Of a stretch of 64,000 bases of DNA, positions 11,170 through 22,448 are shown in pieces. Position 1 is the first letter of the stretch, and each line of letters starts with the position of its first letter. Source of the stretch: Rhynchospora pubera (Eukaryota > Streptophyta > Magnoliopsida > Poales > Cyperaceae); contig CM051459.1 in NCBI GenBank assembly GCA_028095005.1, positions 205,569,902 through 205,633,901 on the forward strand. The letters run 5' to 3'. The notes beneath the pieces are model-generated. The model saw only the letters and a program-made list of their open reading frames with translations, was not told the origin of the DNA and did no database searches. The translations under genes were made by a program, and so were the position numbers.

Positions 11170-12482
11170 ATTAGTATTAGTAATAATAATAATAGTAATA
11201 GTAATAATAATTATTATTATTATTAAAATAATTAACGAAGTTCAATATTATTGATGATTCTTTGAGAGAGAGAGAAAAAAAAAAGACGAAGCATACTTGT
11301 TGAACTATTGGACTTATTCATGTTAGTTGTATAGGTAATCGTTTGGAAGTTGTAAATATATATGTAATTACTTCTTTTTTCATAATAAACCTTAGTTAAT
11401 TAGAGAGGCATGGTATGATCTAATTTCAAAAACCAAATGTATCCCTTTTTATTTTATGCCACGAGAGGTTTGAACTCATTTTCATAGAAACATGACAGAA
11501 CAATGGAGCATAGCTAGCTATATTGTATTCCACATTTTCTTGTTACTTTCTTAATTACGATAACCGAGACTTCGAAATTATGTTAAAAAAGGATGCAACA
11601 CATAGCACTGGAGTCGAATACTTTAAGCAGATACCTAACTGCATTAATGCGGGTTTATATATACCGAACTTAATTTAATCAATGCCCTTCGTCTTTATTA
11701 ATGTGTTATTACATAAAAAAAACGCTTCTAGTCCACCCCCCCCCCCCCCCAAAAAAAAAAAAAAAAAAGAGGCTTTTATGATCCAGTGCATGCAATTAAA
11801 CCCGCTTATTCCACCTAAAGTTGGAGCGAAAAAAGTACTGAATAGTACTTTACTAAATGAAAGTTTCCTTTACTAAATGAGGAGTTCGATTCTCCGCTCA
11901 AGCAAGTAATTTTGATACATTTATGCACTCTACTTGGGTCGGTTGGTTCGATTCGGTTTGTTTACAAACTGGTTCAAAAACTTAATAATTCTTCCCGGTT
12001 TATGAAGTTCTCACCTGGTTTTTTCCGGTTCAACTGCATTCCAATATTATGGGTTTTCCATGCCAGTCGGTCTGGTGTTTAAAACACTGATTAATTCTTT
12101 TCAACATATTTTCAAATTATTCTCCAATTGTAATTCATAAATCTTGAAATTCTTTATTTTGTAAAAATGTCAATATATTCGTATATTATATAGGAAAATT
12201 CAATAGTGGAGAGTGGATTGAAATTTAAATAATTCATGTAGAAAGATTAACAACTGTGATTAATTATGTCTCGAATGGGCATTGAAAAACTTATTGTCCA
12301 CAAAAATTTCATATTTTAAATTTCGTCAAATTATTTTTAAATTATTCTCATAAAAATTTCGACAACGACTGGACAATGAAATCGCTTTGTTCCTATATTT
12401 GAAATTCCATCAATACGACCAGGGAATCTTCATTTTATATCACAAGTACTTGTGAATGCTGGATACACTCGTGACTCATGAC
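11170..12482. other. Intergenic AT-rich DNA
   Basis: The stretch contains a TAA/TTA microsatellite (11170-11225) and a homopolymer pair at about 11736-11768. I see no gene. Confidence 0.5.
11736..11768. repeat. C(14)-A(18) homopolymer pair
   Basis: A run of about 14 C is followed directly by about 18 A. Run lengths of this kind are unreliable in assemblies. Confidence 0.85.
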
Positions 12483-12754
12483 TAGAGCTGTCAAACGTGA
12501 TAGAAATGTACGGAATGGGCTGTTTTGTTTGCCGTTCCGTTAAGGGACGCGGTATAGGATTCCATTTTGTTAATCATTCTGTTTTTTGAAACGGTACAAA
12601 ATTCCGTTTCGTTAACCGTTCCATTTCAGAAATAACACATAAAATGATTTGAAATAAGACTGAAACAGTCGAAATAGTACAATCTGATATTTTGTTTACC
12701 GTTTCATTATTGAAACGGAATAAAAATTGGTATTGTTATTCGTTGACAGCTCTA
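12483..12754. mobile_element. 272-bp hAT-type MITE
   Basis: The terminal inverted repeats are TAGAGCTGTCAA and TTGACAGCTCTA. An identical 8-bp target duplication, CTCATGAC, lies at 12475-12482 and 12755-12762. The interior has several degenerate inverted motifs around AACGG. No coding capacity. Confidence 0.9.
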
Positions 12755-13558
12755 CTCATGACTCGTATCAACTGGGTATTAAACTCGGCTTTTGTTCGCG
12801 GTTTCTAATTCCTAGATTTAGGAGAACCGGAAACAGTCCAGTTCCTTAATGTTGTCACTTATTTGGTATATCCTTGTTCCCGAACCGTTAGAAATCACTT
12901 CTAATGTTTTAGATAAATATTTTAGTGAAAGAAGAGATACGTTTTTTTAAATACTTCACAACAGAATTTTTCTATTCATATGCTCATTTCTTGTATCTTA
13001 CATGATAAAATGACTCTAACTTGTTTATATAGACTCATGACTCATTTTAAACCATTCAACAAAACACTAAATATCATTTAAAAACTCTTTTTTCCTAGGT
13101 CTTATATAAAAATACGAATTTTCTAATTTATTTCTTTGACCACTCTAAAACTTTGAACCCTTGACTATAATTAATGTTTACATTCAACACAAACTGTGTT
13201 CTTGCTCCTTGTTCGTGAATTTCCAAATGTCTCATAATATATATTTTTGAAATATTTTTTATATCAGTAAGTAGATCATTTTAACTGTAATTTGATTTAT
13301 TAGATATTTACTTTTATCAAATTAAGTTTCAACAATTTTTTCAGTTAGATATATAATTGTTGATTATATATCTACTGTTCCTTAAACATCATGATCACAG
13401 CTTTTGCTTTTTTGTTTTTTTTGTTTTTTTTTTTGTTGATAGCTTGATAGTGACGACTGATTTTAGTCTCAAACAAGTGGTTGAGACTGTTAGATTTGGT
13501 GAGTCATTTTCTATATATATGATCCTTGTCACGACTTACTTGCACTTTTATCAAAATA
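12755..13558. other. Intergenic AT-rich DNA
   Basis: No gene or recognised repeat is visible. A T-rich open frame at 13357-13587 looks like chance. Confidence 0.45.
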
Positions 13559-13705
13559 ACTCCGTTTGGATGAGCCCTAGGAATTAGAAAATAAAAGAAT
13601 AAGGAAATAAATTTATTATAAACAATTCAAACTCTTCACAAAGTTACACACTTCCCAATACTTCTTCCCTTATTATTTCTCTTATTCCCACACCATCCAA
13701 ATGGC
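13559..13705. mobile_element. MITE of the GGCTCCGTTTGGAT family, copy B
   Basis: The ends are CTCCGTTTGGATG and CATCCAAATGGC. It shares the core AAACTCTTCACAAAGTTACA and CACACTTCCCAATACTTC with copies A and C. The ends are less well preserved, so the boundaries are good to a few bases. Confidence 0.65.
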
Positions 13706-14424
13706 AATGAGTTTTAGGCCATTTCAATAAAATTGATTTCTTAGAATTTCATTGGTCTAATAACATAAAAAATTCAAATAACACTAAATCCGTTAATTTT
13801 TGATAAAGGCATTTCTAGTGATATAAGATTTGTGTTAAAAAAAAAACGTGATTCTAATCAAGACTAGTCTAACGCGATTGATGGGGCTTGACATGCGAGA
13901 ATTCAGTTTATCTACTTTTGAATTTACCAAAAGTTCTTAGAATGTATTTATTTTGATAGGATTTTCTTTTAGTCATCTAAAAAACACAACCTTAATTAAT
14001 CGCTTGTTTTGATAAGTATATAATATATATCTTATAAAAGATAAAAGTACTTTAAATCTTAAATTTACTTCTCAGGTAACAACTCTTTAATTTGTCATGT
14101 ATTGATTTATAATGATCTTGTATTCACATGAGCAGACAAGTAAAAATGAGCACATTTCAGTTTGGTTGATTTCAGAGTCAAACTCTAACATAACCATGTT
14201 GTATCTAGCGGTTGATATATATATTTTTGTCCATCGAAATTAATAGGTACGTCGCCATACTGCACCCGGAATTGATTTGGCTCGTGCTCGATAATTTTAA
14301 CAGTCAAGTGTGTTAGCTCGCTAGGGGTTAATTAAAAGAATACAATGTAATCAAATAGTAGTGTAAAGTACGATATATTGTACGTTTGCTAAAAAGTGTC
14401 ACTCGAATATGAATATATGCCTTG
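13706..14424. other. Intergenic AT-rich DNA
   Basis: I see no gene or repeat in this stretch. Confidence 0.45.
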
Positions 14425-14820
14425 GATATATATATAGAGAATGACTAACGTGCCATCGATGGCACGGAGGGTCCCGTGCCATCAAGTTATTTTTCGAGAT
14501 CCAAAATTCAAATGGTCAATCCAAACTATTCAAGTTGTTCTCCATATTGAAATATCTTTGGAGACCAAATTTTATATTTTTTCGAATTTTTTTGCTATTT
14601 ATTATGATATTTTTAAAAACATTATGATTAGAGTATTTCAGGCCCTCCAATTTGAAAATATCATAATAAATAGTAAAAAAATTCGAAAAAATATAAAATT
14701 TGGTCTCCAAAGATATTTGAATATTTTGATCAAGTAGGACGGTTTAGATCGACCATTTAACTTTTGAATTTTAAAAAACGAGTCGATAGAAATTACAGTG
14801 ATTTGTCTATATATATATTC
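14425..14820. mobile_element. Foldback MITE with near-perfect inner arms
   Basis: Two inverted arms (about 14425-14619 and 14653-14819) surround a loop of about 35 bases containing TTTCAGGCCCTCC. The inner 80 bases of the arms are almost perfect complements (for example CTTTGGAGACCAAATTTTAT on the left against its reverse complement on the right); the outer parts are diverged. The outer ends are TATATATATAGA-like. A transcript would form a long hairpin. The open frames reported on both strands here are by-products of the palindrome. Confidence 0.7.
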
Positions 14821-15440
14821 TCAAAAGATGAATTTGATCTTACTGGTGCGGCATCACAAGACAAATCACTGGTTTGTTTCTATTTGGAATTCCACCAATA
14901 CGACCAGAAAATGTTCATTTTGTATCACAAGTGGTACCCAATATCCAAAGAGGCACGTCAAGTAGCATTACAAATTACAATACATACCGACTTTTGACGG
15001 GTTAGAATGGTAGCTGGGTCTTGTGATTTGTGAATATTGGAGTGTAGGCATGCGCAACGGAAAAAATATTTACGTAATTCCGTGCGTTTTGTCTGCTGCG
15101 GAACGATCTACGAAAGATTTTCTGATTTCGTCTGGGTTAGCGAAACGATCTACGGAACGTTTTATGGTTTCGTGAGTTTAGCGTAACGAGTTACGAAACT
15201 ATGTCCTTTCGTTTCGTATCTTTTCGCGAAAACGCGTAATTATTTAATATATTAATTTATATTAAATTATTTAACATAATTAATATAAATTATGTATATA
15301 TATTGCCCACTGGGGAGGAGAGAGATCAAACCCTAATCTATTTTTCTCCGCCTCTCTCTCTCTGAAGCGGCGCCATGTCTTTTCAGTTGCCTCTGTCGAT
15401 TCAAGATCTTCTTTTGTCTCTCTATCTTCCCTGTCTCTAT

Positions 15441-15445
<5 letters not shown>

Positions 15446-15500
<55 letters not shown>
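15446..15500. repeat. (CT)n microsatellite
   Basis: About 27 CT units lie in the leader of the hAT element. The minus-strand Arg/Glu repeat frames here are artefacts of this tract. Confidence 0.95.
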
Positions 15501-15503
<3 letters not shown>

Positions 15504-16100
15504 GCATGCTCTTGGAGAGCTGATGATTGACGATTGATGACATCGAGTCATCTCGATGTTTGATTTTCCTCCTTTTCTGTTGGTTTCGATGAAATCCTCA
15601 TCATTAGTATCGAAACTCTAGACTGATTAGTACTCTCTGTCTCTTGGTTTCCAAAATCTTAGCTTAAAGTGTAGGCTTGGTAGCTTAAAAGGCTTGAGAA
15701 AGGTTATGATTGCTAGTTTTTGAGAGACTGGTGACAGAGTAGTCGATCAGTCAGGGTCTGTTGGCTATATAAGATGAAGAAACAAGACAGAAATGAAGGA
15801 AGGAAGGAAAAGAGGAAGAGAGAGAGAAAGGTATTTCTTCTCTGATTTTCTATCTTATTTTAAATTTTTCCGATTTTTTTATCTATTAGTTCTTAACTTA
15901 AGTTTAATTTTACTTCTTGTTCTTTGTAGGAAAAAAAGAAGAACGAAAGTAAAGAGAGACAGAAAGGTATTAACTTCAAAACTTCTATTTTGATTTTAAT
16001 TTTTGTTAGTTGTTTATTTTTTTTGTTTTAATTCTTTTCTTGTTCATTTGTGTTCTGTGAATCTTTGTAGGAAATTTACATAAATTTCAAAGTACCCTGA

Positions 16101-16816
16101 CATGGCTGATTCACAGAGAGGGAGTGTGCAAGAAGAAGATTTTGATCAAATAGATGATGAGTATGATTTTTTTTTATATTTTTAATACTTCTGCTTGTTA
16201 TTGGCGTGTGGCATGGGAGACATCAATTCCTGACAGTATGTTAATGCCACTCATATGTGTGCTTGTTAATGTTATTTATATGTTGTATGCTTGTGCTTTG
16301 TGTGTTTGAATGTTTGTGCAATTGTGCTTGCTATGTGCCTTGTTTCATGGTTGCCAGGCATGGATGTCTCCCATGACACACCTTTACAAGCATGTTATAG
16401 TTATGTAGAGTAGAGAGCAAGTTGAACTGCTTAAGATTATCATTTGAGTTGGTCATGACTGACATCCAGTCCTGGCAACATGTTGAATTGAGCAGGTAGA
16501 AATTTAAGTGTTATGTCAGGGGTGGATGTCAATCATGACTAACCTTGGCAATATGTTGAATTGATGCACTGGTATGCACTATTATATCACTAGTAATCTG
16601 GTATGTATGACTTGATTGCTTCCAATTTATAGTATGGGACCAGGATTGCATTTTGAAACTGCAGAAAAAATTGAAAGGATCCAAATTGATGCTGAACTAG
16701 CTGATTGTGGTACTGGTACCCCAACCCCAAATGCTGATGGTGGTACTGGTACTCCAACCCCAAATGAACCTCAACCTGCTGCTAATAATGCTGATTCTTT
16801 ATTATATCTTATATGA
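16101..16816 (+). pseudogene. N-terminal remnant of a hAT transposase gene
   Basis: An ATG at 16101 opens MADSQRGSVQEEDFDQ and continues to about 16160, where intron-like DNA begins. A second open piece at about 16633-16816 reads MGPGLHFETAEKIERIQ and then a twice-repeated GTGTPTPN motif, and ends at a stop. Acidic, Pro/Thr-repeat N-termini are usual for Ac-like transposases. The BED finger and catalytic domain are absent. The link to hAT comes mainly from the flanking element ends. Confidence 0.45.
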
Positions 16817-16939
16817 ACTGTGTCTTCACAGCGAAATTTAAATTTGATCGCGGTTGATCGTTTTTTCGCGATTCTAGGCGAAACGATTAACGAAATTTTT
16901 TTTACTCCGTCGTCTACGTTAGACAGGTCTATTGGAGTG

Positions 16940-17289
16940 AACCTACTCTTGACTCATGAATCATGTCAGCTACATGTATATACGCAATATCGGGTTTTTA
17001 TTTTCAAAATATTTTTAATATTATCCATTAAGTAAAACCGTTCTTTGAGAATGTACCAACTCTTGATCAAGTAACAAAGAGCAATGCACTTTAAGTGAAA
17101 GATTACAAATTCGAAACCCGATTGAGAATCTTTCATAAACAATTAATTTAAAAATAAATTGGATGACTTAGACTTCAATTTATCTTAAAAAAAAAGTAAA
17201 ACCGTTCTTTAACTATAATTTAATTTATTAGATTTACTGCTATGAAAATTAAGTTTCGAACAAGCTTTAAAGTGAAGTAAGGTAAAAAT
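16940..17289. other. Intergenic AT-rich DNA
   Basis: No gene or repeat is recognised. Confidence 0.4.
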
Positions 17290-17520
17290 TGATTTCTTAT
17301 ATAAAATTAAGATAACTTTTTTTTTTGCTATATATTGTTATGATATTTTCAAAAAACACTATAATTGAAGTATTTCAGGCCCTCCTATTTAAAAATATCA
17401 TAATATATAGAAAAAAAATCGAAAAATGTAAAATTTGGTTTCCTAGAGTTTTTTTTTAATATGGAGAACAACTTGAACAGTTCAAATCAACAATTTAATT
17501 TTTAATTTTCGAAAACTACT
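17290..17520. mobile_element. Second, decayed copy of the foldback MITE
   Basis: It shares the loop (TTTCAGGCCCTCCTATTT), the arm sequence around TATCATAATA, and AATATGGAGAACAACTTGAA with the element at 14425-14820, the last in inverted order. The outer ends are lost or too diverged to place. Confidence 0.55.
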
Positions 17521-17895
17521 CTAGTATACGGAGGACGATCCGTACACCCGAGTGTATTTTATATACGCGTTAAGCTTGGACATATATTCGAAAATTTTTA
17601 AATTATCATGGCCTTATGATCTTAACAAGAAAATTTCTGTCAAATAGTAAATTTAAAAAATATGACTAATATATAAGTTTTATATATAATACATTGAATG
17701 CATTTAATTATCTGACTAAAAAAATGTACGCAAGATAATATTGTACGGATTTGTTGAGGAAGACAAAAGATATATTACTTTGTGGATATACAAAATATAT
17801 AATAGGAGCGGGTTTTTATTTTGGACATTTCAAACAAGGCAAAGGGAAGACTTGCATGTTGGTCAAACAGACAAACAGTACATGATATACTTTTT

Positions 17896-17904
17896 CTATA
17901 TAAG
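17896..17904 (+). promoter_or_regulatory. TATA box of the glucanase gene
   Basis: CTATATAAG lies 75 bases upstream of the ATG at 17979, a normal plant distance with a leader of about 45 bases. Confidence 0.55.
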
Positions 17905-19119
17905 AGGTTTGCATGGAGTTGCATTTCACAAACTGTAAGAAAAACTCGTATATTCTTTCTCCAGACTAAAAGAATAGCATGGCTAGGAAAAATGCTTTTT
18001 CGTTGGTTGCATTTGCATTGTTTGTTCTTCTCGCAGCTAATCTCACAAGTATATCTTTCTCTCTCTCTCTCTTTTGAAAAAAAATAATAAATAATATTTC
18101 CGAATCATTCAGTGTGATATTCATAATGAAATATTATTAAATCAAATTTTATATATATTTTTAATTTTTACTATTTCCTCAAAATAAAAAAATTGATATA
18201 TATGATAAATACTTAAAATAAAATAGTAAAAAACTGAAAAAAAATTATAATTGATTGCCATGCAAAACAATATGCATTAAAGAAAACAAATTAATTATAG
18301 GCATATATCACAAAAATTCTTGATATTATATATTTCAATTCGAATATGCAGAGTACCTCTTCATCTTTCAGAAAAATATCAAAATCAAGATCATGGAGTT
18401 GAAATAAAAATGATACAACCTTTCTACTCGATAAAAATTTACAAAATTAATATAATTTTTATTAATTAACAAAAAAATTTGTTACAACAATTATTGATTT
18501 CTTTATATTGTAGGTGTGGAATCAATCGGTGTTTGCTACGGGATGATTGGTGACAACCTCCCCTCACCTAGTGATGTGGTCGGGCTCTACCAATCAAACG
18601 GCATTCGTGCAATGAGGATATACTTCCCTGACCAAGACACCTTTAATGCTCTTAAAGGCACCGGCATCGACCTCGCGATGGACGTGCCAAATGATGTGCT
18701 CCCACTCTTGCAAATGATGCTTCTGCAGCTGCCAACTGGGTCCAAAACAACATTTTGGCTCATGATGGAGTTTCTTTCAAGTATATATATAGTTTATGCT
18801 ATTTTTATTTATTTTTACATGATTAATTAGCAGTTTCCTTCTAGCAAATTAAAGTCAACACAAAGAGACAAAAGTTTCCACCGTATATAATCATTTGAAG
18901 TGAAACGATCGATTAATAATTTAATATATATTATACTAATCCTAGATTAACACATTCCACAAAAAAACAGTACAAAACTCCAGTCTTAATGAGTAATTAA
19001 TTTGATGCATGTTTGAAACAATTGAATAATTAAGTCAATTGTGTTACCGTTTGTCAATCACCTAGCATATATTTTCCTTTCTTTCAGAATTGCTGTTGAC
19101 TGGAGCCGTCAACTAGGTA

Positions 19120-19222
19120 GAATATATTTTTTTGCAGTCCAACTATATGCTACATCATTAATATAAAGACTTGGCATGATATATTTTTTTGGTAGTCCAA
19201 CTTATATGCTGCATCATTTATA
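19120..19222 (+). repeat. Tandem duplication in the glucanase intron
   Basis: Two units of about 45-58 bases (GATATATTTTTTTGGTAGTCC / ACTTATATGCTGCATCATT and variants) lie head to tail. The unit's tail (TTAATATAAAGACTTGGC) reappears on the far side of the Helitron at 27668 as TTAATATAAATTTAGACTTA, showing where the intron was opened. Confidence 0.65.
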
Positions 19223-20252
19223 TATCTATAATCTTTGCCATGTAACGCCAACAGAAATGAACAGTGAATGAACAGTGTTTCGGATTTTCTGTTCATACTT
19301 TTGTATGGTCTTCTGTGTGTGGTTAGTGAGATAGTGTACATAACACTGGAAGAGACACGGGTGGTTACACGTCTACGCCTATCCACAATTTGGTTTTCTG
19401 AGAGGAAGTTGTTACATGCACGTGCGTGTGTACATAGATGAGACGGGTCATGGATCCCAGAGGATGTCTATTTACTACATCTGGCTATAAGCTGGTAGCT
19501 ATATAGGATCGCTTGAACTTAATTTTATCTCTTCTTCTTCAGTCGGCGCAGATAGGATGAGGATAGGAGGGATGCACCGCAAATAGCAAAATTAATCTTG
19601 CTCTCTACTTCTTTGCACTGCTCCAGTGCTCCGTCCTCTCCCAAAAGCAGAGAGCCAGAGACGATGACGATAAGCGTTGCCCACTTTTTTCCGCTGTGCT
19701 CTTCTCCTTGCAAGCAGCAGCAACAGATACTGTTTAGGTATCTTTGAGTCCCCTTTTTCCATCCCTCTCTTCTTTTCCTATAGCCTACTGGGCTAGAGTT
19801 ACTTTAGTTGCGTTTGATTTCTGCCTTAAATTGTTGGATTGGATTAACCAATTGCTGGTATTTAACGAGACCATCAAGTTTGTGATATCTATAAGGCCTT
19901 GCTTTATTTTTTTCCTCTTCCTTTATTTTCCATCGTTTTTAGATTTGTTCCCTTACTCTACTTTTTATAGCTTTTTTTCCTACCCTTTATTCTACTACAT
20001 CATTTAATTGCAGCACTTATACAACTAATAATAAGTATCCCATATTGTTACTTATACATCAATTTCAAAATGATGCTTATGTTAATTTTTTAGATATATG
20101 GCTTAAAATGGTTTATTATAAAGATAAATGTTTTTCTAGAAGTTTCAGCTTGAGAAATGCTGATTAAAACGTCAATAACTCAAGTCACATATGTTTAAAG
20201 GAAAAAACATCAAAACAATATTTGCTTTGGAGGAAATAGAAAAAAAAATTAC

Positions 20253-20806
20253 CAAAGCAGTCTTTAAGCCCACAGCTTTCCCCATGGCCATGTTTCTCTC
20301 ACTATCATCTAGAAATAGCTGACTCAAAGAAAGAGCAAAAAAGGGAGCAAATGTTAATTCCTGCTTACAATTGCTGTAATAAAGACCGATTTGTTTTATT
20401 TCCACAAGCTATTGTTGACTAATGAATTAATTGAAACCATAATATTAAAACTGATAGCAAACTTAAGGAAGGAACATATTCAAAATAGTAGAAGTAGAGA
20501 CATAATTTTCTATATTTAATTGGTTATTGCACTGCAATTCTTGCTTCTTTTATTTTGTTTTTTTTTAAGTACTTCCGCTGCATTTATATTTTCTTTTTTT
20601 CCTTTAAATTTTTTTTCTATCTCAGCTGTCTTAGGAGAGGGTTTCAGAACAACTTCTGATAAAGTAGAGATGATTTCTTTTGTCTCCTCGAATAGGTATG
20701 GATTCATAGTCTCAAAGCATATAATTATTTGATCAAAGCAAGTCTCTTGAGTGCCAAGTCTGGCCAATGCTTTAGTGACATGCTTCCTGTCAGAATTTGT
20801 AAATAG
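20253..20806 (-). pseudogene. Captured fragment of a HAD-superfamily pyrimidine 5'-nucleotidase (SSM1/SDT1-like) gene
   Basis: Exon-like piece 1 (20806 down to about 20600) reads LFTNSDRKHVTKALARLG, then CFDQIIICFETMNP and VVLKPSPKTAEI. Exon-like piece 2 (20318-20253) reads LFLDDSERNMAMGKAVGLKT and ends at a GTAATT donor. These match HAD motif II (TN), motif III (K before PS) and motif IV (DDS) of the plant pyrimidine-nucleotidase family as I remember it. The motif I (DxDxT) exon is not present and the C-terminus is missing. AG acceptors precede both pieces, so genomic DNA was captured. It runs antisense to both the Helitron Rep and the glucanase, so any transcript would be antisense to the glucanase pre-mRNA. 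Confidence 0.65.
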
Positions 20807-21366
20807 CTGAAAAAAACACAAAAAATATTATTAGCTTTAAAATTTTTGTAATTTTTAATTAATTTGAAAAGAGTTTATCTCTTGCCAAAATAGAATTATC
20901 TAAGGAATACTAGACATCCTCCGAGTTTCACTTCTCGGCAAGTTAATAAAGATATACCTAAAGTACCCTTTGGCTTCATCTTTTCTTGAAGAACAATTGA
21001 GAGAAGATTAAGGGTAGTTTGGGCATGCTTCTAATTTATATGCTGATATTGTACTAAGCAGTTTGTCATATAAGCCTATTAGGTATAAGCATTTTCAGTA
21101 TTATTATCAATTATCCAACACTATTCTGGTTATAATTACCCAATACCAAAACTGACACTAATCATCTAATATCTAATACTGGTACATGTGTATGAACTGC
21201 CTCATGTATTATGTATAGGTCTAATTTTATGTAGTAATCGTGTTGTTGTTGGTGTTACATGTTGGTTGCTTATTGATTTACCTTTTATTTTCTCTCTCAA
21301 TGTGTTAATTCATTCGTTCCATGTATTTGATACTTTTGGAAATTCAAAATCTACTATTTATGTGCA

Positions 21367-22190
21367 GGCCTGCAATAATTAGGATCGTCAAAGTCTGCTT
21401 ATAAGATGTTGTCTTCTAGCAAGATGTTATCTACCAGCACTCAGTGGAGTCAATCTTCCACTTCTGATTACCTCACTTTGTCTGCCAAATTTATTTCCAA
21501 GAATTAAGTCAAAGAAACCATACTGTTCACGTCAGGTACAAAATGAATCTTTTCTACGGGATGATGAACCTTCTCTTGCGAACATTGCTGTTGATCACGG
21601 TACGTTTTTTTTTCTTGATTCTTTTTATGTGTTCATTTATTAAAATCTCTAACATAATGCATGGTCTATGATAAATCTGATTTGTCAGCCTCAAACATGA
21701 AAACCCTGATTTTTTATTTTAGAACAGTTTATATATTTACACATTTCATACATAAAAAGTTATCATATTTGGGTGGCTTAAAAAAAAATCTTCAACGATT
21801 GTTTAATTGTTGTTGTGTCTTGTAGTGAAGTGAGTAATTTTTTTTTTTTGCTGTTACAGGTTACTTGGTTGTCCATTGATCTTTTATTTTCTTTCTTTGA
21901 ACACATCATTTCGTTTGTTTTCTATTTGATACTTTTGGAAATTAAAAAATGTACTATTTATATGCAGGCTTGCAGCAGTCGAAGCATCTGAGCCTACTTA
22001 TGAGATGTTGTCTTCCCGTGTGTTAAGTGGACTCAATCTTCCACTTCCGATGAACTCCCTCTTTTTGTCAAATTTTTTCCAAAAATTAAAGGCAACAGAT
22101 TGTACAACTTGGGTCGGGTCAATAAGGAATCATTGTTCAAGAAGAGTACTGCACCTTGTCTTACAAATATTGATGTCGGCAATAGTATGT
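21367..22190 (+). repeat. Duplicated exon-like unit in the Helitron leader region
   Basis: Two related segments, about 21367-21600 and 21966-22190, share GCAGGCYTGCA, RAGATGTTGTCTTC and AGTCAATCTTCCACTTC. The intervening intron-like DNA is also related (ATTTTCTTTCTTTGA, GATACTTTTGGAAATT). They probably encode diverged copies of the Helitron N-terminal region, but no intact frame remains. Confidence 0.55.
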
Positions 22191-22399
22191 CTTATAACCT
22201 TAGTTCCTTTTAATTTTCTTCTACTGAAATTTCTGACACGATTATGAACATTTTATGCTGCAAAGTAGAGTAGTTGTATTTTTTTTCAATTGCTGTGTGA
22301 TATTTTATTTATCTTCTACCAAATTCGTACAGATAGAAATTATATAACAAGTTTTATTTACTTTGTAGAATTTGGTTACTTAAGTTGTATTTTTTATCT

Positions 22400-22403
22400 C
22401 CCA

Positions 22404-22444
<41 letters not shown>
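22400..22444. repeat. (AT)n microsatellite
   Basis: About 20 TA units, giving a meaningless Ile/Tyr frame. Confidence 0.95.

Positions 22445-22448
<4 letters not shown>

Larger units (their letters stand above)
15045..16931 (+). mobile_element. 1,887-bp Ac-like hAT element, internally deleted
   Basis: The left end TAGGCATGCGCAACGG and the right end CGTTAGACAGGTCTA are imperfect inverted repeats. Both flanks carry the 8-bp duplication TTGGAGTG (15037-15044 and 16932-16939), which fixes the borders. Both subterminal zones (15050-15240 and 16830-16920) are dense in CGAAACG/AACG motifs, like the AACGG repeats of Ac. Inside are a CT-rich leader, intron-like segments and two exon-like pieces of a protein start; no DDE or dimerisation region remains. 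Confidence 0.82.

Noticed and set aside
14441..14737. 98- and 64-codon frames on both strands
   Set aside because: The two frames are nearly the same peptide because the DNA is a foldback palindrome.
15280..15551. Arg/Glu-repeat proteins on the minus strand
   Set aside because: They are translations of the (CT)n microsatellite.
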